Below, in pieces: positions 15,421-23,188 of a stretch of DNA of 64,000 bases. The notes under the pieces are model-generated. The model made no database searches and had not been told where the DNA came from. It was given only the letters and a program-made list of their open reading frames with translations. Source of the stretch: Streptomyces sp. G-G2 (GTDB taxonomy: Bacteria > Actinomycetota > Actinomycetes > Streptomycetales > Streptomycetaceae); the NCBI RefSeq assembly GCF_030063135.1, contig NZ_JASISO010000022.1, forward strand, positions 62,001 through 126,000. Reading direction: 5' to 3'. How positions within the stretch are numbered: the first letter of the stretch is position 1; every line of letters begins with the position of its first letter. Position numbers and translations under genes: made by a program.

Positions 15421-17801
15421 GCGCGGGCGTGACGGAGGCGACCGGCGTGACGGGCGCGGTGGGGCGGTCCGTGCCCCGGCTGGAGGACGACCGGCTGCTG
15501 CGCGGCCGGGGCCGCTTCCACGACGAGGTGGTGCGCCCGGGCCAGCTGTGGATGCGCGTCGTACGCTCCCCCCTCGCCCACGCCCGGATCCTCGGCGTGG
15601 ACACCGCGCGGGCCGCCGCGCTGCCCGGGGTGGCCGCCGTCCTCACCGCCGGGGACCTGCCGCCCGGCCTGCGGATCCCGGTCCGTCAGCCGCACCCCGG
15701 ACTGGACTTCACTCCCTACCTCCAGCCGCCGCTCGCCACCGGGCACGTCCGGTACGCGGGCGAGCCGGTGGCTGTCGTCCTCGCCGAGGACCCCTACCTC
15801 GCGGAGGACGCCGCCGAGCTGGTCCGCCTCGACCTGGCGGAGCTGACCCCGGCGCTGGACGCCCGTACGGCCGCGGCCGGACCCCCGTCGGAGTCCCTGC
15901 CCGGGGCGCCCCCGCCCCAGGTCGGCACCGTCGACTTCGGCTACGGCGACGTGGACGCCGCCTTCGCCGCCGCCGCCCACGTCGTCAGCGCCGACCTGCG
16001 CACCGGCAGGCACAGCGGCACCCCGCTGGAACCGCGCGGCCTGATCGCCGAACTCGACGACCGCGACGGACCCGGCGGCCGGATCACCATCTGGGGCGCC
16101 GCGAAGATCCCGCACATCAACCGGCGGGTGCTGGCCGGGCTCCTCGCCGTCCCCGAACACCGCATCCACATGCGGGAGACGGACGCGGGCGGCAGCTTCG
16201 GCATCCGCGGCGAGTTCTACCCCGAGGACTTCCTGGTCCCCTTCCTGTGCCTGCGCACCGGCCGCCCGGTGAAGTGGAGCGAGGACCGCGCCGAGCACAT
16301 GAGCGCGGCCAACCACGCGCGCGAGCAGGAGCACCGCATCGAGCTGGCCTTGGACGAGGGCGGGCGGCTGCTGGGGCTGCGGGACGAGGCCTGGCTGGAC
16401 AACGGCGCGTACATCCGCACCCACGGGGCGGTCGTGGCCGCGCTGACCGCGTCGATGATCTCGGGCGCCTACCGGGTGCCCGCGTGCCGCTCGCGCGTGC
16501 ACATCGTCACCACCAACAAGACGCCCATCGGCACCTACCGGGCTCCCGGCCGCTTCCAGCACAACTTCGTGCGCGAACACGCCCTGGACCTGGCGGCCAC
16601 CCGGCTCGGCCTGGACCCGGTGGAGCTGCGCCGGATCAACCTGCTGACCAGCGCCGAACTCCCGCACCAGCGGCCGATGCAGGTCTTCGGCTCGCCCATG
16701 GTCCTCGACGGCAAGGACCACCTGGAGCACTTCGACAAGGCGCTGCGGGACGTCGGTTACGAGCGCTGGCGGGCCGAGACCCGGGCCGCCCGGGCGGCGG
16801 GACGGCTGGTCGGCACCGGCTGCGCGGTGATCCTGGAGAAGGCCGGGCTCGGCTACGACAGCGCCGTCGTCGACATCGGGGTGACCGGCGCGGTCCGGGT
16901 CTCCATGGGCGGCGCCAACGTCGGCCAGGGCATCGAGACGGTGATGGCGCAGATCGCCGCCGACGAACTCGCCGTCCCGGTGGAGTCGGTGCGCGTGGTG
17001 CTCTCCGACACCGACGTCCTGCCGGACGGCGGCGGCACCTTCGGCAGCCGCTCCACGGTCGTGGGCGGCGAGGCGGTGCGCCGGGCGGCGGTCGCGGTCC
17101 GCGAGAAGGCCGCCCGGGTGGCGGCCGGGCTGCTGGACGTCCCGCCGGAGTCCGTGCGCCTGGTCGCGGGCGGCCTCGGCTCGCACTCCGGTCCTGGCGA
17201 GGTGGGCTGGGCGGCGCTCGCGGCGGCCTCCTTCACCCCGCGCTGGATCAGGACCGGCGAGGAGGTCGGCCTGATCGGCCGGGCGACGTACGCCGCGGAC
17301 GGGATGACGTACCCCTACGGCGCCCACTTCGCGCAGGCGGAAGTCGACCCGGGGACCGGCGAGGTGCGGCTGCTGCGCTACGCCATGACCTACGAGATCG
17401 GGCGCGCCGTGCACCCCGAGGCGGTCCGCGGCCAGCTCATCGGCGGCGCCGTGCAGGGCATCGGCGGCGCGCTGTCGGAGGAGTTCCGCTACGACGCGCG
17501 CGGCAGGCCGCTCTCCCTGACCCTCGACGACTACGTGTGGCCGCGCGCCGCCTCGCTCCCCGAAATCCAGGTGGAGATCTACGAGGACGCCCCGGCGCCC
17601 GGCAACCCCCTCGGCCTGCGCGGCGCGGGCGAGGGCGGCACCGCGGGCAGCGGCGCCGCCGTCGCGGGCGCCGTACGCGACGCTCTGGGGCTGCCCGGCG
17701 ATGTCGGCGCCCTCCCGCTGCACCCCGCGCGGGTGCGCTCCCTGATGTCCGTGCGCCACCCGGCGCACGACCCGAAGAGAAGGAAGAAGGAGGAGCTGTG
17801 A
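15417..17801 (+). CDS. Molybdenum hydroxylase large (Mo-cofactor) subunit (CoxL-like)
   Basis: 794 residues from ATG 15417. Domain order is the aldehyde-oxidase a/b hammerhead (about 10-130) then the molybdopterin-binding domain. Markers include DAGGSFGIRGEFYPED, the substrate-loop region TYRAPGRFQHNFVREHALD, and the catalytic Glu in LRGAGEGGTAGSG near the C terminus. The CO dehydrogenase signature Cys loop (AYRCSFR) is absent, so it is not a true CODH. It more likely hydroxylates an N-heteroaromatic ring or oxidises an aldehyde. A phenazine or quinoline-like intermediate from this locus is a possible substrate; that link is inference. Confidence 0.92.
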   Translation: MSAGVTEATGVTGAVGRSVPRLEDDRLLRGRGRFHDEVVRPGQLWMRVVRSPLAHARILGVDTARAAALPGVAAVLTAGDLPPGLRIPVRQPHPGLDFTPYLQPPLATGHVRYAGEPVAVVLAEDPYLAEDAAELVRLDLAELTPALDARTAAAGPPSESLPGAPPPQVGTVDFGYGDVDAAFAAAAHVVSADLRTGRHSGTPLEPRGLIAELDDRDGPGGRITIWGAAKIPHINRRVLAGLLAVPEHRIHMRETDAGGSFGIRGEFYPEDFLVPFLCLRTGRPVKWSEDRAEHMSAANHAREQEHRIELALDEGGRLLGLRDEAWLDNGAYIRTHGAVVAALTASMISGAYRVPACRSRVHIVTTNKTPIGTYRAPGRFQHNFVREHALDLAATRLGLDPVELRRINLLTSAELPHQRPMQVFGSPMVLDGKDHLEHFDKALRDVGYERWRAETRAARAAGRLVGTGCAVILEKAGLGYDSAVVDIGVTGAVRVSMGGANVGQGIETVMAQIAADELAVPVESVRVVLSDTDVLPDGGGTFGSRSTVVGGEAVRRAAVAVREKAARVAAGLLDVPPESVRLVAGGLGSHSGPGEVGWAALAAASFTPRWIRTGEEVGLIGRATYAADGMTYPYGAHFAQAEVDPGTGEVRLLRYAMTYEIGRAVHPEAVRGQLIGGAVQGIGGALSEEFRYDARGRPLSLTLDDYVWPRAASLPEIQVEIYEDAPAPGNPLGLRGAGEGGTAGSGAAVAGAVRDALGLPGDVGALPLHPARVRSLMSVRHPAHDPKRRKKEEL

Positions 17802-18202
17802 CTACGAACCAAGCGGTTCTCGACTGGCTCAATACCGAACCGGACTGGGATGCCCCGGCCGGCCGGGACCCGATGGTCCCGGTCACCGACGGCCCGGTCT
17901 CCGCGGACGTGACCGCACCCTCGGCGGCCACGCTCGCATCGGTGACCGGAGCCGAGCGCATGGACATGGTCTTCGACTACGTGCGCCGGGAGGTCGCCCG
18001 TTCCGTGGGCGTCACCCCCGCCGCGCTGGACACCGAGCGGACGCTGGTCAGCGTCGGCGTCGGCTCCATGCTGGGACTGGAACTCCAGTACCGGCTGCGG
18101 TCCTCCCTGGGGGTCGCGCCGGAACTGACCGAGCTGCTCATGGCCAAGGACACGCACGCGCTGGCCGCGATGGTCGTCGCGCTGCTCGGGGCCGGCGGAT
18201 GA
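17798..18202 (+). CDS. Acyl carrier protein 2 with N-terminal extension
   Basis: 134 residues from GTG 17798 (AGGAGG just before). The carrier domain occupies about residues 52-130, with the attachment Ser at residue 90 in SVGVGSMLGLELQYRL. The first 50 residues are an acidic, Pro-rich linker, unusual for a free ACP. It overlaps the molybdenum subunit before it and the phosphopantetheinyl transferase after it, suggesting that the hydroxylase acts on a carrier-bound substrate. Confidence 0.82.
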   Translation: MTTNQAVLDWLNTEPDWDAPAGRDPMVPVTDGPVSADVTAPSAATLASVTGAERMDMVFDYVRREVARSVGVTPAALDTERTLVSVGVGSMLGLELQYRLRSSLGVAPELTELLMAKDTHALAAMVVALLGAGG

Positions 18203-18969
18203 CCGCGAAGCTGGCGCCGCCGGCCGGCGCTGATGTCTGGCTGCTCAGGCAGCCGAAGCCGGATGACATCACCGGCGTGCTGGAGATGACGGAACTGGAC
18301 GAGAACGAACTCCAGCGGGCCCGCGCCTGCCGCCGGCAGTCGGGCGGCTACCTGTACGCGGCGGCGCACATCGCGCTGCGCCGGGTACTCGCCACGTACG
18401 TGGGGGAACCGGCCGGGTCGCTGGAGTTCGGCCGCGGTCCCTGCCCGTGCTGCGACCAGCAGCACGGCCGGCCGATCCTCCTGCGACCCCAGTCCGAGCT
18501 GCACTTCTCGCTGTCGCACAGCAGCGGGATCGTGCTGATCGGGGTGGCGACCGTACCGATCGGGGTCGACGTCGAGAAGGTGCCGACGGCCGAGACGGCC
18601 CGGGTGTGCACGGCCGCGCTGCACGCGGACGAGCGCGCCGAGCTGGCGGAGGTCCCCGAGTGCGCGGGCACCTCGGCCTTCGGCCGTCTGTGGACCCGCA
18701 AGGAGGCCTACCTCAAGGGGCTGGGCACCGGCCTCGGCCGGGACCTGTCCCTGGACTACCTGGGGTGGGAGTCCGAACGGCACCCCAAGGGCTGGTCGGT
18801 CGTCGACGTCCCGGCGGGCCCCCGCCACACGGCGGCGGCGGCGATCGGCTACGACGGGGCCCCGGCGGGCCCGGTCACGCTGCGCTGGCTCCCGATAGAG
18901 AGCCTGTTCAGCGGCACCCGCGCCGACCTGACGGGCCGCGACTCGGTCCTCGCGGAGCTGGCCGCCTGA
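18199..18969 (+). CDS. Sfp-type 4'-phosphopantetheinyl transferase
   Basis: 256 residues. Signature blocks are GVDVEKV (Mg-binding Asp124/Glu126) and LWTRKEAYLKGLGTGL (residues 164-179; Lys168, Glu169, Lys173), with the basic-substrate region LHFSLSHSSG upstream. It should transfer phosphopantetheine from CoA to the cluster's three carrier proteins (9850, 17798, 36132). A CxxxC-type element (CPCCDQQHGRP) is a common insert in actinobacterial members. It overlaps ACP 2 and ends the operon that began near 11.3 kb. Confidence 0.92.
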   Translation: MTAKLAPPAGADVWLLRQPKPDDITGVLEMTELDENELQRARACRRQSGGYLYAAAHIALRRVLATYVGEPAGSLEFGRGPCPCCDQQHGRPILLRPQSELHFSLSHSSGIVLIGVATVPIGVDVEKVPTAETARVCTAALHADERAELAEVPECAGTSAFGRLWTRKEAYLKGLGTGLGRDLSLDYLGWESERHPKGWSVVDVPAGPRHTAAAAIGYDGAPAGPVTLRWLPIESLFSGTRADLTGRDSVLAELAA

Positions 18970-18997
18970 CCGCGCCCCGCCTGCGGGCCGACCGTAC

Positions 18998-19040
18998 GAG
19001 AGCCCCTCGCCCGGATCTTGAATCCGGACGGGGGGCTCTC
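18998..19040 (+). terminator. Terminator hairpin after the PPTase
   Basis: A near-perfect long stem: GAGAGCCCC and CGCCCGGAT pair with ATCCGGACG and GGGGCTCTC around a CTTGA-type loop. It lies 28 bp after the transferase stop and isolates the upstream operon from the operator-controlled gene at 19186. Confidence 0.75.
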
Positions 19041-19112
19041 TCTGCGGGTGGGCCGGGAGGCCCTCGCGGAAGTGACAAAGTCGTTTCGGGGGTGCAGCGG
19101 GGTCGCAAAACA

Positions 19113-19133
19113 TAGAGAACACTCGCTATTCTT
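19113..19133 (+). promoter_or_regulatory. ARE-like operator, copy 5
   Basis: TAGAGAACAC, then TCGCTATTCTT. It is the same element as the four copies in the first 1.8 kb but 17 kb away, placed 52 bp before the domesticated-transposase gene. Its T-rich arm overlaps a TATTCT that could serve as a -10 box, so a receptor bound here would block transcription. Confidence 0.65.
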
Positions 19134-19185
19134 TATTTCGCTGGCCAACCGACCCGACCCGCCTCGCCGGAGGGAGCTGCCCGCC

Positions 19186-20382
19186 ATGCCGACCGCCGAC
19201 CTACTCGCCCGGCGTCTCTTCCACTGCTTGCCCCGCACCGATCAGCGCCGTTGGGCCGGTGCCTACCTGTCCGGGCTGCTGGGCACGCCCGGGAAGAAGT
19301 CCGTGCGGAACATGGCCCGCTCCACCGCCGCCCTCGGGGCCGCCTCGCAGTCGCTGCACCAGGTCGTCAACGCCAGTACCTGGGACTGGAACCCGGTCCG
19401 CCGGGAACTGGCCGCCTGGTGCGGGGAGCGGGCCGGGGTGCGCGCGCTGCGGATGGTGCCCGTGGTCATCCCCAAGCGCGGCCAGTGCTCCGCCGGAGTG
19501 CACCGCCGCTTCGACCCCGCGGGCGGCCGCACCCTCAGCTGCCAGCTCGCGCTCGGGCTGTTCCTCGTCACCGACCTGGGCAGCGTCCCGGTCGACTGGC
19601 GGCTGGTCCTGCCGGGCCGCTGGAGCGAGGACGACGAGCTGTGCGAGCGGGCCCGGATACCGGCAGCCGCCCGCTCCGCGGCCGCCGCCCTCCCCGGGCT
19701 CGGCCTCGACCAGGCCGCCGAGGCCGCCACCGCGTACGCCGCCGCCGCGGGCGTCCCCGTCGTCGCCGAGGCCGCCACCGAGGCCCCCGCCGACGCGGTC
19801 CGGCTCGTCGCCGGACTGGCCGCGCGGGGCCTCGGCTTCGCCGTCTCGGTACCGCCGGCCACGCCCGTACTCTGCGGCCCGCCCGGCGACCGCGCCCCGC
19901 ACACCACCACCGTCGCCCGGCTCGCCGCCCGCCTCGGCCCCGCCGCCTCCCCCCTCGCGGGCGGCAGGCTGCGCCGGGCGCCCGCCCTCATCCGGGTCCC
20001 CGGTGTGGCCCGCCCGCTGGCGCTGCTCACCGAATGGGGCCCGGCCGTCCCGGAGCGGCCCACCGGGCACTGGATCGCCGACCCCGACGGCCGATCGCTG
20101 GCCGCCGCCCGGTTCTCCCTCTCGGCCGCCACCTCGCTGTCCCTGGCCACCTCGATGGAGGTGCTGGAGGACTGCGGGCTGCTCGACTTCGAGGGCCGCT
20201 CCTTCCCCGGCTGGCACCGCCACATGACCCTCGTCGCGGCCGCCGCCGCCCACCGGCTGCTCGGCGGCCCGCGCCCGGCGGCCACCCGGCCCTCCCTCCC
20301 CGGCCACGGCCCCGCCCACACCCATGCCCTCGCTCAAGCCCACGCCCATGTACCCGCACCCGCCCATGCGTTCAGCGGCTGA
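19186..20382 (+). CDS. IS701-like DDE transposase homologue, probably inactive and domesticated
   Basis: 398 residues from ATG 19186 (GGAGGGA upstream). The overall pattern follows IS701-type transposases: N-terminal helical domain (LPRTDQRRWAGAYLSGLLGTPGKKSVRNMA), then GQCSAGVHRRFDPAGGRTLSCQLALGLFLV and the LPGRWSEDDELCERARIP segment. In active enzymes the first catalytic Asp lies in a 'D.TGFPKKG'-like strand; here that strand reads MVPVVIPKRGQCSAG, with no Asp. No terminal inverted repeats or target duplications are visible. An ARE-like operator upstream and a ParB-like regulator downstream suggest recruitment as a DNA-binding regulator. The C terminus is a low-complexity His/Ala/Pro tail. 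Confidence 0.75.
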   Translation: MPTADLLARRLFHCLPRTDQRRWAGAYLSGLLGTPGKKSVRNMARSTAALGAASQSLHQVVNASTWDWNPVRRELAAWCGERAGVRALRMVPVVIPKRGQCSAGVHRRFDPAGGRTLSCQLALGLFLVTDLGSVPVDWRLVLPGRWSEDDELCERARIPAAARSAAAALPGLGLDQAAEAATAYAAAAGVPVVAEAATEAPADAVRLVAGLAARGLGFAVSVPPATPVLCGPPGDRAPHTTTVARLAARLGPAASPLAGGRLRRAPALIRVPGVARPLALLTEWGPAVPERPTGHWIADPDGRSLAAARFSLSAATSLSLATSMEVLEDCGLLDFEGRSFPGWHRHMTLVAAAAAHRLLGGPRPAATRPSLPGHGPAHTHALAQAHAHVPAPAHAFSG

Positions 20383-20417
20383 CCGCGCTCCGCGAACCAA
20401 GGACTAGGAGTCGAAGA

Positions 20418-21539
20418 ATGACCGTCGACACGGCGGCAGCCCCCTTCCGCGCGATCACGCTGCCCACCCTCACCGCCCTGCCCGCCGCCCTCACCGCCCT
20501 GCGCCCGGTCACCCTCCCCGCGCCCGCCGCGGTGCTGCAGACCGGCTGCGTCCCCGTGCACGCGCTGCTCGACGCGGAATCCCCCCGGCTCGCCGGGGTG
20601 GACCAGGACCACGTCCGCCTGCTGGCGGCCCTGGAGACCGAGCTCCCGCCGATCGTCGTCCACCGCGCCACCCTGCGCGTGGTCGACGGGATGCACCGGC
20701 TGCACGCGGCCCGGCTGCGCGGCCGGGAGTCCATCGCCGTGCGCTGGTTCGACGGCACGGAGCGCGAGGCCTTCCTGCTGGCGGTCGAGACGAACAACCG
20801 GCACGGGCTGCCGCTGACCCTCTCCGACCGCCGCGAGTCCGCCCGCCGCATCCTGCGCGCCTGGCCCGACTGGTCGGACCGCGCGGTCGCCGCGAAGGTC
20901 GGCCTGTCCGGCAAGACCGTCGGCGTCCTGCGCCGCACGGCCGCCGAGCAGGGCGAGACCGGCGCCCCCGGCGAACTGCCCGCCGCCCGGGTGGGCTGCG
21001 ACGGCCGGGCCCGCCCGCTCAACGCCACCGAGGGCAGGCTGCGGGCCATGGACTACCTCGCGGTCCGCCCCGAGGCCTCGCTGCGCGAGATCGCCCGCTC
21101 CGCCGGGATATCGGTGGAGACCGCGCGCGACGTGCGCGACCGGCTCGGCCGCGGCGAGGGCCCCCTGCCCGGCAGCGGCACGGGCCTCCGTACGGGCGTA
21201 CGCGTCCCCGCGCCGGACGCCGAGGGCGCCGCCCCCCGCCCGGGCCGGGCCGCCGACCGGGCCGCCGTCGACCTCCCCCTCGTCCTGGACTCCCTCAAGC
21301 GCGACCCCACCCTCAAGTACAGCGACGAGGGCCGCGCGATGATCCGCTGGCTGGAGGCCCGGATGATCCGCGAGGGCGAGAGCGGAGTGGTGCTGCGCGC
21401 CCCCGACCACCAGGCCCCGAAGATCGCCGCCATGGCCCGCGCCTGCGCCGCCCACTGGGACGAGATAGCCACCGAACTGGAACACCGGGGCGCCGGAGCG
21501 AGTGCCGGCGCGCACCGAACCGGGCCGGACCACCGCTGA
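20418..21539 (+). CDS. ParB/StrR-like transcriptional regulator
   Basis: 373 residues from ATG 20418 (GGACTAGGAG upstream). The N-terminal ParB-like nuclease-fold motif PPIVVHRATLRVVDGMHRLHAARLRG (in part) spans about residues 75-105, followed by helix-turn-helix segments (WSDRAVAAKVGLSGKTVGVLRR about 155-176; SLREIARSAGISVETARDV about 217-235). The arrangement matches pathway activators of the StrR/NovG type, not chromosome-partition ParB, which is longer and sits beside ParA. It lies 35 bp after the pseudo-transposase and is probably co-transcribed under the ARE-like site. A good candidate for the cluster-situated activator. Confidence 0.82.
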   Translation: MTVDTAAAPFRAITLPTLTALPAALTALRPVTLPAPAAVLQTGCVPVHALLDAESPRLAGVDQDHVRLLAALETELPPIVVHRATLRVVDGMHRLHAARLRGRESIAVRWFDGTEREAFLLAVETNNRHGLPLTLSDRRESARRILRAWPDWSDRAVAAKVGLSGKTVGVLRRTAAEQGETGAPGELPAARVGCDGRARPLNATEGRLRAMDYLAVRPEASLREIARSAGISVETARDVRDRLGRGEGPLPGSGTGLRTGVRVPAPDAEGAAPRPGRAADRAAVDLPLVLDSLKRDPTLKYSDEGRAMIRWLEARMIREGESGVVLRAPDHQAPKIAAMARACAAHWDEIATELEHRGAGASAGAHRTGPDHR

Positions 21540-21558
21540 GAGAAGATGAGTTGACCCG

Positions 21559-23151
21559 ATGACGACCCCCGCGGCCACCCCCGCGACCGCCACTGCCGCG
21601 AAGAATCCGTGGGCCGCGCTGGCGGCGCTCTGTGTCGGCTTCTTCCTGATCATGATGGACACGACGATCGTGACCGTCGCGATCCCCGGCATCATGAGCG
21701 GCCTGAACGCCGACCTCAACCAGATCACCTGGGTGCACAGCGTCTACCTGCTCACCTACGCCGTCCCGCTGCTGGTCGCCGGACGCCTCGGCGACCGCTT
21801 CGGCCGCAAGCCCGTCTTCCTCGCCGGCATGGCCGCCTTCACCGCCGCCTCCTTGTGGTGCGGGCTCTCCGGCAGCGCGGGCATGCTGATGACCGCCCGC
21901 GCCGTCCAGGGCGTCGGGGCCGCGCTGATGGCCCCGCAGACCATGGCCTTCGTGACCACCCTCTTCCCCGCCAACCGGCGCGGCGCGGCCCTCGGCGTCT
22001 GGGGGGCCGTCGCGGGTCTGGCCACCACCGTCGGGCCGCTGCTCGGCGGGTTCCTGGTCGGCTCGGCGGGCTGGCAGTGGATCTTCCTGGTCAACGTGCC
22101 GATCGGTATCGCGGGACTCGTCATGACCGTCAAGCTGGTGCCCGGGGGCCAGCCCCGCAACCACCGTCGCTTCGACCTCCTGGGCACCCTGCTCTCCGGA
22201 CTCGGCCTGTTCGCCGTGGTGTTCGGCCTGCAGAACGGCCAGCACTACGACTGGGGCACCGTCGCGGGACCCGTCACCGTGCCCGTGGTCATCGGCTCGG
22301 GCGTGGTGCTGCTCGTGGCGTTCGTCCTGTGGCAGCGCTTCAACCCGCGCGAGCCGCTGATGCCGCTGGAGCTCTTCCGGCGCCGCCACTTCTCCAGCGC
22401 GGCGTTCGCCGCGGCCGCCATCGGCTTCGCCGTGACCGGGCTCTACCTCCCCCTCACCCTCTACATGCAGGCCGTCATGGAACTCTCCCCGCAGCAGGCC
22501 GGCCTGCTCATGGTCCCCGTCGCCGTCTCCAGCGGCCTGGCCGGACCGCTGGCCGGGACCCTCTCCGACCGGGTGCCCGGCAAGTGGGTGGTCCTCGCGG
22601 GCTTCCTGATCTTCGCGGCGGGCCTCGGCATGATCGTCCTCGCGATGCGCCCGGACGGCGGGGTCTGGCAGCTCGCGGGCGCCCTGTTCTTCGCCGGGAC
22701 CGGCACCGGGGCCGCCTTCGCGCCCATGGCCAATGTGGCCACCGGCTCACTGCCCGTCGCCGACATCGGCGCGGGCGCCGGGATGTACAACTCGATCCGC
22801 CAGGTCGGCTGCGTCATCGGCGCCGCCGCCGTCGGCGTGCTGATGCAGGCGCAGCTGTCCTCCCGGCTCGCCACCGAGACCCTCGCCGAGAACGCCACGG
22901 CCGCCGAACGCCACGCGTTCCACGCCGGGTTGGCCGAGGCCGCGGGGACGACCCTGATGCTGCCGGTCGCCGTTCTGCTCGTGGGCGCGCTCGCGTGTCT
23001 GCTGATGCCGTCCGGGAGGAGCGCCGATATGGCGGAGCCCGGCCAGAAGCCCGGCCAGAAGCCCGGTCCGGATTCCGCTCCGGAATCCGGACCGAAGTCC
23101 GCTCCGGAGCCCGCGAATTTCCCGGATCCCGATCTGCAACAGGTCGGCTGA
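21559..23151 (+). CDS. MFS drug exporter, DHA2 type (third)
   Basis: 530 residues. FLIMMDTTIVTVAIPGI in the first span and AGRLGDRFGRKPVFLAG (motif A) identify an EmrB/QacA-type antiporter with about 14 spans. A Lys/Pro/Ser-rich cytoplasmic tail (residues about 493-530, with repeats of GQKPG and PESGP type) is unusual. Follows the ParB-like gene by 19 bp, so it likely shares hormone control. Confidence 0.9.
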   Translation: MTTPAATPATATAAKNPWAALAALCVGFFLIMMDTTIVTVAIPGIMSGLNADLNQITWVHSVYLLTYAVPLLVAGRLGDRFGRKPVFLAGMAAFTAASLWCGLSGSAGMLMTARAVQGVGAALMAPQTMAFVTTLFPANRRGAALGVWGAVAGLATTVGPLLGGFLVGSAGWQWIFLVNVPIGIAGLVMTVKLVPGGQPRNHRRFDLLGTLLSGLGLFAVVFGLQNGQHYDWGTVAGPVTVPVVIGSGVVLLVAFVLWQRFNPREPLMPLELFRRRHFSSAAFAAAAIGFAVTGLYLPLTLYMQAVMELSPQQAGLLMVPVAVSSGLAGPLAGTLSDRVPGKWVVLAGFLIFAAGLGMIVLAMRPDGGVWQLAGALFFAGTGTGAAFAPMANVATGSLPVADIGAGAGMYNSIRQVGCVIGAAAVGVLMQAQLSSRLATETLAENATAAERHAFHAGLAEAAGTTLMLPVAVLLVGALACLLMPSGRSADMAEPGQKPGQKPGPDSAPESGPKSAPEPANFPDPDLQQVG

Positions 23152-23188
23152 ACGACCGCATTGCGTGCCATCGAAAGGAATGCTCCTG

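Noticed and set aside
15417..17801. Carbon monoxide dehydrogenase large subunit
   Set aside because: The characteristic AYRCSFR active-site loop is absent.
19186..20382. Active insertion sequence
   Set aside because: No terminal inverted repeats or target duplication, first catalytic Asp missing, and an operator site upstream; treated as a domesticated gene.
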